From: Akkermansia sp.
GTDB taxonomy: Bacteria; Verrucomicrobiota; Verrucomicrobiia; Verrucomicrobiales; Akkermansiaceae
Assembly: GCA_020047775.1 (NCBI GenBank)
Contig: JAIFNK010000110.1
Coordinates: 1 to 9,913, forward strand
DNA: 9,913 bases
Reading direction: 5' to 3'
Position numbers and translations under genes: made by a program. Position 1 is the first letter of the stretch. Every line of letters starts with the position of its first letter. The notes beneath the pieces were generated by a model. That model did not search any database, was not told the origin of the DNA, and saw nothing but the letters and a program-made list of their open reading frames with translations. This document shows positions 6,444-9,913 of this stretch, piece by piece.

Positions 6444-6519
6444 TGGTTTAGGCGAATTATTTGAATCCACTGCGCCGGTTTCTGCGAATGCGCTCGTGAA
6501 ACCTCAACCTCTCCCTACC

Positions 6520-7380
6520 ATGGCCTACGACTCAGACAGCAGCATGAAAATCTATTTGCGGGAAATCTCCAAGACCCCGCTGCTCACCGTGGAAGAGGAA
6601 AAAGCCCTCGCCGAGCGTATCAAAATGGGCGATGCGGAGGCCCGCACCCACATGATCAAGGCGAATCTCCGCCTCGTCGTCAAAATCGCCCATGACTATT
6701 CCGGCTACGGCATGTCCCTCAGCGACCTGATTTCCGAGGGCAACATCGGCCTGATGAACGCCGTCGAGCGCTTCGACCCGGAAAAAGGCGGTAAACTTTC
6801 GACCTACGGGGCCTGGTGGATCAAACAATCGATCAAGCGCGCCCTCGCCAACCAGTCCAAGACCATCCGCCTGCCCATCCACATGGTAGACAAGATCGCC
6901 CGCATGCGCCGCATCGCCTCCATGCTCGCCGAGGCCCTCGGCCGCGAACCGACCGATGACGAGATCGCCGCCGAACTCGGCCTGCCGCGCCAGAAAATCG
7001 CCATGCTCAAGCAGGCCGCGCAGCGCCCGACTTCGCTCGACGCTTCGATCAACGAAGGTGAAGCCACGGAATACGGCGAGATGATCAGCGACGAGTCCGC
7101 CTCTGATCCACTGGAAATGCTGACTGACAAAAATCTCCACGCCGAGATCAGCGGACTGCTCTCCCTCCTCAACGAGCGGGAGCGCCGCATCATCGACGAG
7201 CGCTTCGGCCTCAACGGACTCAAGCCAATGCTGCTTGAAGACGTCGGCCGTGAGTTCGGCGTCTCCCGCGAGCGGATCCGCCAGCTCCAGAACTCGGCCC
7301 TCGCCAAAATGCGCAAGGCCCTGCTCAAAAAGGACAAGCCGGTACCGGCGCCTTACAATCCCGGCATGGCTGGAGCGTAA
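6520..7380 (+). CDS. RNA polymerase sigma-70 family factor (RpoD-like, lacking region 1.1)
   Basis: The 286-residue protein directs RNA polymerase to promoters. From ATG 6520: region 1.2 at about 8-40 (MKIYLREISKTPLL), region 2 at about 45-115 (NLRLVVKIAHDY, DLISEGNIGLMNAVERFDP, LSTYGAWWIKQSIKRAL, TIRLP), region 3 at about 123-200 (GREPTDDEIAAELG, PTSLDASINEGE) and region 4 at about 213-269 with the -35-binding helix-turn-helix (LLEDVGREFGVSRERIRQLQ). It lacks region 1.1 and the large non-conserved insert of classical RpoD, so it is either a group 2 factor or the compact type common in PVC bacteria. Region 2.3 has STYGAWW where primary factors usually have STYATWW. An open frame reaches back to a TTG at 6415, but the extra 35 residues do not look like sigma sequence and cover a promoter. 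ATG 6520 has no Shine-Dalgarno sequence. Whether it is the housekeeping factor is not decidable here. Confidence 0.93.
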   Translation: MAYDSDSSMKIYLREISKTPLLTVEEEKALAERIKMGDAEARTHMIKANLRLVVKIAHDYSGYGMSLSDLISEGNIGLMNAVERFDPEKGGKLSTYGAWWIKQSIKRALANQSKTIRLPIHMVDKIARMRRIASMLAEALGREPTDDEIAAELGLPRQKIAMLKQAAQRPTSLDASINEGEATEYGEMISDESASDPLEMLTDKNLHAEISGLLSLLNERERRIIDERFGLNGLKPMLLEDVGREFGVSRERIRQLQNSALAKMRKALLKKDKPVPAPYNPGMAGA

Positions 7381-7409
7381 CCGTTAATCATCCGCTTCAA
7401 TCCCGCGTT

Positions 7410-7462
7410 CCCGAGGCATTGAGCTTCAGGCGCTTTCCGCAAGAGGCCCGCTGAGCCTCGGG
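7410..7462. other. Potential stem-loop downstream of the sigma gene
   Basis: CCCGAGGC (7410-7417) pairs perfectly with GCCTCGGG (7455-7462). The enclosed 37 bases can add a few inner pairs (CAG 7427-7429 with CTG 7451-7453). It lies 30 bases after the sigma stop. No T-run follows directly on the plus strand, although TCTTAAAA comes soon after. It may stabilise or end the sigma transcript. Confidence 0.45.
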
Positions 7463-7465
7463 GTC

Positions 7466-7510
7466 TTAAAATGACCACGGGCGTCGGATCCCTATTTCCG
7501 ACTCCCGTGG
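7466..7510 (-). terminator. Probable Rho-independent terminator of the DUF58 gene
   Basis: CCACGGG-C-GTCGGA (7475-7488) pairs with TCCGAC-T-CCCGTGG (7497-7510): 13 pairs with one internal mismatch and an 8-base loop. On the minus strand the stem is followed by TCATTTTAAG (7474-7465), a short T-rich tract. It lies about 110 bases past the DUF58 stop. The stem could also act for the plus strand, but there it is followed by CCCCTTTGGGG rather than a T-run. Confidence 0.6.
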
Positions 7511-7618
7511 CCCCTTTGGGGGGGCGCCCTTCTGATGGGCTGTTGTGCTATCCCTTACATGGAGGAGAATGCCATAATCCGGCCACATTTCCATACCGTG
7601 ATCGCGTAGCTCCGCGAC

Positions 7619-8923
7619 TCAGATGCGCCCGGCCGCCTTGATGTCGAAATAGCGGTTCGCCAGCGCCACCGCGAACCCCTGCGCGGTCGAGTCCATGGTT
7701 AGAACGCCCAGCGCGCCGAGGGTCGCAAGCACCTCCCGCCGCTCCTGGACATAGCGGTCGGCTGCTAGAAATGTCAATCCCGAGGAAAAAGTGGTGACGG
7801 GCCTGGCGATCGCGTCCTCGACCGTCCGCTCGCGCATGCTGGCAAGCAGGACCAGGTGGCAGGACTTGAGCACTTGCAGCGCGGGGACCAGTTCCTTGCC
7901 GTCCTCCCCCCGCAGGTTGGTAAGAAGGATCACCAGTGAGCGCCGCCGCTGGCGGACCATCAGCTGCTCCACCGCGCCGCTGAAATCGCTGGGCGCGGCC
8001 GTCGTCTGATAGTCGTAGAGGTGGTTGAGCAGAACCGGCATGGCGTGCGAGCCCTTCACCGGCGGCAGCCAGCGGTCAGACCCGCCGAAGGATTTCACCG
8101 CGACCTGGTCGCCCTGGCGGAGCGCCAGATGGGAGACGAGCAGCACCGCGTTCAGGATGTGGTCGAACTGCGGAAGACCGCCGTCGAGCGCGCGCATCCG
8201 GCGGCCGGTATCGAGCAGGAAAACGACCGACTGGTTCCGCTGTTCCTGATAGTCCCGGCTGATGAGCAGCTGCCGGCGGGACGACGCCTTCCAGTCGATT
8301 TGCGCCAGCGGGTCTCCGTCCCGATAGTCGCGGAGCTGGTGGAAGTCCCGGCTCGATCCCGGGTGGGGACGGCGCACGATGCCCATCGGGCTCTCGCGGT
8401 GCTGCATGGCGAGCAGGGCGAAGCGGACCACCGGTTCGTAGTTCGGATAGACCTTCACCGTTTCAGCCGACAGATGCGGTGTTTTCCTCGCCCACAGTCC
8501 CAGCGGGGAAATCCTGCGGATCTGGACGGGCCCGAACACTGCCTCGCCCCTCGTCGAAAGGGTGACTGGATGGAACACGCGGATCTCACGGTTAGGCGGC
8601 ACCACGCCGGACCACGGCAGGGCCGGTGCCTCCGCGCCCTGCGGAATGCCGTCGAACATCTCCACCCGCGCCGGTTGGCCGCTGTCGTTGCGTAAAACCA
8701 GCCGGACCTCGCCGCGTTCCCCCAGGGCGAAACGCCCCGGCAGGCGCCGCAACACTTCGATGGGGCGGCGCACCCGGGCTAACACCGCATCGGCTAACAC
8801 CACCACCAGCGCGCCCAAACCGAGCCACCACCACGGCTGGATCAATGACGGCACCGCGACGGCGACGGCGGCGAGAAGCAGCCAGACCAGGGTCCATGAC
8901 AGTAATCGGGAAGTGGGGCTCAT
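7619..8923 (-). CDS. DUF58 domain protein (von Willebrand A-like)
   Basis: The 434-residue protein has two N-terminal membrane segments (about 8-28 and 32-49), a beta-rich region (about 60-165), and the DUF58 signature at 192-217 (RDFHQLRDYRDGDPLAQIDW) running into ISRDYQEQRNQ. A von Willebrand A-like part follows: VVFLLDTGRRM at 233-243 stands where a MIDAS motif DxSxS would be and is degenerate (D-T-G-R-R), so metal binding is doubtful. DUF58 proteins are usually encoded beside MoxR-type AAA+ ATPases and are thought to act in assembly or activation of envelope complexes, but the exact role is not established. No MoxR gene is visible in this window; the upstream neighbour is a HupE/UreJ-like gene and the downstream neighbour is convergent. 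ATG 8923 is directly preceded by AAAGGA, too close to be a normal ribosome binding site, so the start is the least certain part. Confidence 0.88.
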   Translation of the reverse strand: MSPTSRLLSWTLVWLLLAAVAVAVPSLIQPWWWLGLGALVVVLADAVLARVRRPIEVLRRLPGRFALGERGEVRLVLRNDSGQPARVEMFDGIPQGAEAPALPWSGVVPPNREIRVFHPVTLSTRGEAVFGPVQIRRISPLGLWARKTPHLSAETVKVYPNYEPVVRFALLAMQHRESPMGIVRRPHPGSSRDFHQLRDYRDGDPLAQIDWKASSRRQLLISRDYQEQRNQSVVFLLDTGRRMRALDGGLPQFDHILNAVLLVSHLALRQGDQVAVKSFGGSDRWLPPVKGSHAMPVLLNHLYDYQTTAAPSDFSGAVEQLMVRQRRRSLVILLTNLRGEDGKELVPALQVLKSCHLVLLASMRERTVEDAIARPVTTFSSGLTFLAADRYVQERREVLATLGALGVLTMDSTAQGFAVALANRYFDIKAAGRI

Positions 8924-9038
8924 TCCTTTGAATTTCCAGCTGCCGGAGGTTCTGCCATGACACGGACCCAGGTCAAAGATCGAATCGCGCCAGCCCCGGA
9001 TTTAACCGGAACCGCCGCCGGTGCCTGCCAGCGGTGAG
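8924..9038. other. Gap between the HupE-like and DUF58 genes
   Basis: These 115 bases lie upstream of the DUF58 gene on its strand. No convincing -35/-10 pair or terminator was seen, so a shared transcript with the upstream HupE-like gene is possible. Confidence 0.35.
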
Positions 9039-9913
9039 TCACGACGGCAGGACGTATCGGGCCACCCAGATCAACCCGGCGACCGCGATGCAGACCGAAC
9101 CGATCGTCTGGACCCGGGACGTCCATTTCCGCATCGGCCAGAGCAGGATGAATGCGGCGACCAGCACGCTGACCTGGGCCAGCTCGACACCCACGTTGAA
9201 ACCTAACAACGGCGCGGTGAGTTGGCCGCGCGGGACGCCGTCGAGTTTTTCCGCGAGCGTGCCGGCAAAGCCGAGGCCGTGCAGCAGGCCGAAACAAAAG
9301 ACCAGGATCAACCGCCGTTTGCCGAGCTTGTGCACGAGCAGATTCTCAATCCCCACCCAGGCGATGGTCACGGCGATCAGGAGTTGCAGCGGCTTTTCCG
9401 GGACGTGCACCACGCCGAAAATCGCCAGCGCCAGGCTGATCGAATGGGCGAGTGTGAAAAGCAGGGATTGCTCCACCAGCGGCTTCCACTTGGGAATGAG
9501 CAGAAACAATCCGAGGATGAAAAGCACATGATCCAACCCGAGCGCGTGGCTGAATCCCAGCTGAAGCCAGCCGCCGGTCACCGGACGCACGACGGGCGCG
9601 GATTCCCCTGCCCCCGTCTGGTTCAGCAGCATCAGGGATCCTCCGGGCAGGGTGCTGACGGGAGGATTGCCGCTCTCCTCGTCGAGAACGATCAGCTCCG
9701 TTTCCTGCTCGCCGGACCAGTGGATCCGCAACTCGCCTTTACCGGGAATCGGGTCGATCAACAACCGCGTCGAGATCAAGGCGATGTCGCCCGCTTCCGG
9801 TGGCAACTCGAAGGGCTCCTTCGTGAAATCCGGGAAATCCATCCGCCAGACCACCTCCTTGCCCGCGAAGGTGAAGCGCAGGAGTTTGCGCAGCGTGTTT
9901 TCGGTCTCCTTGC
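9039..9913 (-). CDS. HupE/UreJ-like membrane protein, C-terminal part (5' end outside window)
   Basis: The frame is open to the right edge (first complete codon at 9911), so the GTG at 9854 is probably internal. The visible 290 residues begin with an extracytoplasmic beta-rich segment (about the first 110 residues, e.g. IPGKGELRIHWSGEQ), followed by about six membrane segments. The first carries GFSHALGLDHVLF, a histidine-rich pattern of HupE/UreJ family proteins, which in hydrogenase and urease operons are thought to take up nickel or cobalt. Other membrane-embedded polar residues are in FTLAHSISLA, VGIENLL, LLHGLGFAG and VGVELAQ. Proteins with a long exported N-terminal domain and this C-terminal membrane unit are widespread outside hydrogenase operons and have no proven function. 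No hydrogenase or urease gene is visible. The stop is 115 bases before the DUF58 start. Confidence 0.85.
   Translation of the reverse strand, partial: KETENTLRKLLRFTFAGKEVVWRMDFPDFTKEPFELPPEAGDIALISTRLLIDPIPGKGELRIHWSGEQETELIVLDEESGNPPVSTLPGGSLMLLNQTGAGESAPVVRPVTGGWLQLGFSHALGLDHVLFILGLFLLIPKWKPLVEQSLLFTLAHSISLALAIFGVVHVPEKPLQLLIAVTIAWVGIENLLVHKLGKRRLILVFCFGLLHGLGFAGTLAEKLDGVPRGQLTAPLLGFNVGVELAQVSVLVAAFILLWPMRKWTSRVQTIGSVCIAVAGLIWVARYVLPS

Larger units (their letters stand above)
6194..6519. other. Intergenic region between divergent antitoxin and sigma-factor genes
   Basis: These 326 bases hold the toxin-antitoxin control region at the left (6192-6234) and a sigma-factor promoter candidate near 6415-6443. 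In the middle (about 6240-6395) I see no gene with a plausible start and family pattern, no tRNA, and no strong hairpin. The open frames that cross it on both strands look like chance. Confidence 0.6.
7381..7618. other. Convergent intergenic region with structured DNA
   Basis: Besides the two stem-loops at 7410-7462 and 7475-7510, this stretch has CCCCTTTGGGG (7511-7521), a 4-bp GCCC/GGGC hairpin (7526-7540) followed by TGTTGTGCT, and TCGCG/CGCGA arms (7602-7617) beside the DUF58 stop. I see no match to tRNA, 4.5S RNA, tmRNA or a riboswitch that I recognise. An ATG at 7471 opens a 56-codon frame without a ribosome binding site; I do not call it. Confidence 0.5.

Noticed and set aside
5675..6451. 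Plus-strand open frame of 258 codons
   Set aside because: It is antisense to the toxin and antitoxin, both of which have clear family motifs, and has no recognisable domain.
6415..6519. TTG start and 35 extra residues for the sigma factor
   Set aside because: The TTG is part of a good -35 box, and the extra residues show no sigma region.
7559..7609. 16-codon open frame beginning ATGGAGGAG
   Set aside because: It is too short and has no ribosome binding site or conservation evidence.
7602..7617. Hairpin TCGCG/CGCGA next to the DUF58 stop as a terminator
   Set aside because: The stem is only 5 bp and is followed on the minus strand by TCACGG, not T residues; the stem at 7475-7510 is far better.
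7471..7641. 56-codon open frame between the convergent genes
   Set aside because: It has no ribosome binding site, crosses the stem-loop that looks like a terminator, and runs antisense into the DUF58 gene.
8021..8695. Plus-strand open frame of 224 codons
   Set aside because: It is antisense to the DUF58 gene, a common by-product of high G+C codon usage.

Overview
The window (about 60% G+C by eye) looks like chromosomal DNA of a Verrucomicrobiota bacterium of the Luteolibacter/Haloferula kind. This is an inference from gene content: a short sigma-70 factor of PVC-group type, secreted mono-haem cytochromes joined to other domains, a small periplasmic protein with repeated GSKS motifs, and most starts lacking a Shine-Dalgarno sequence. 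No rRNA, tRNA, CRISPR array, insertion sequence or phage gene was seen.

Layout. (1) 1-4169, plus strand: the 3' end of a protein ending in a c-type cytochrome domain, a TonB-dependent outer-membrane receptor, and a secreted PQQ-dependent aldose dehydrogenase with its own N-terminal cytochrome c domain. The gaps are short (79 and 62 bases) and show no terminator, so this reads as one operon for periplasmic oxidation with electron transfer to haem. The receptor could import PQQ or a substrate; that is a hypothesis. (2) 4233-5461, plus strand: a 152-residue membrane-anchored protein with four copies of an R-x-x-[LM]-[SP]-[GS]-S-K-S motif, overlapping by 4 bases a sterol desaturase/fatty acid hydroxylase family membrane protein. 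This is the least explained pair and the best candidate for an undescribed system. (3) 5487-6193, minus strand: a type II toxin-antitoxin operon (Phd/YefM-like antitoxin, PIN-domain toxin) with a perfect 9-bp-arm palindrome lying over the antitoxin start. (4) 6520-7380, plus strand: a sigma-70 factor of 286 residues behind a plausible promoter. (5) 7381-7618: a convergent intergenic region with two strong potential stem-loops, one a good terminator for the minus strand. (6) 7619-9913, minus strand: a DUF58 protein and, upstream of it, the C-terminal part of a HupE/UreJ-like membrane protein that runs off the right edge.

Regions 1 and 2 concern the cell envelope and periplasm. Region 3 is probably an independent insertion between two plus-strand units. 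Functions were assigned by recognising family motifs by eye; no database search was possible.
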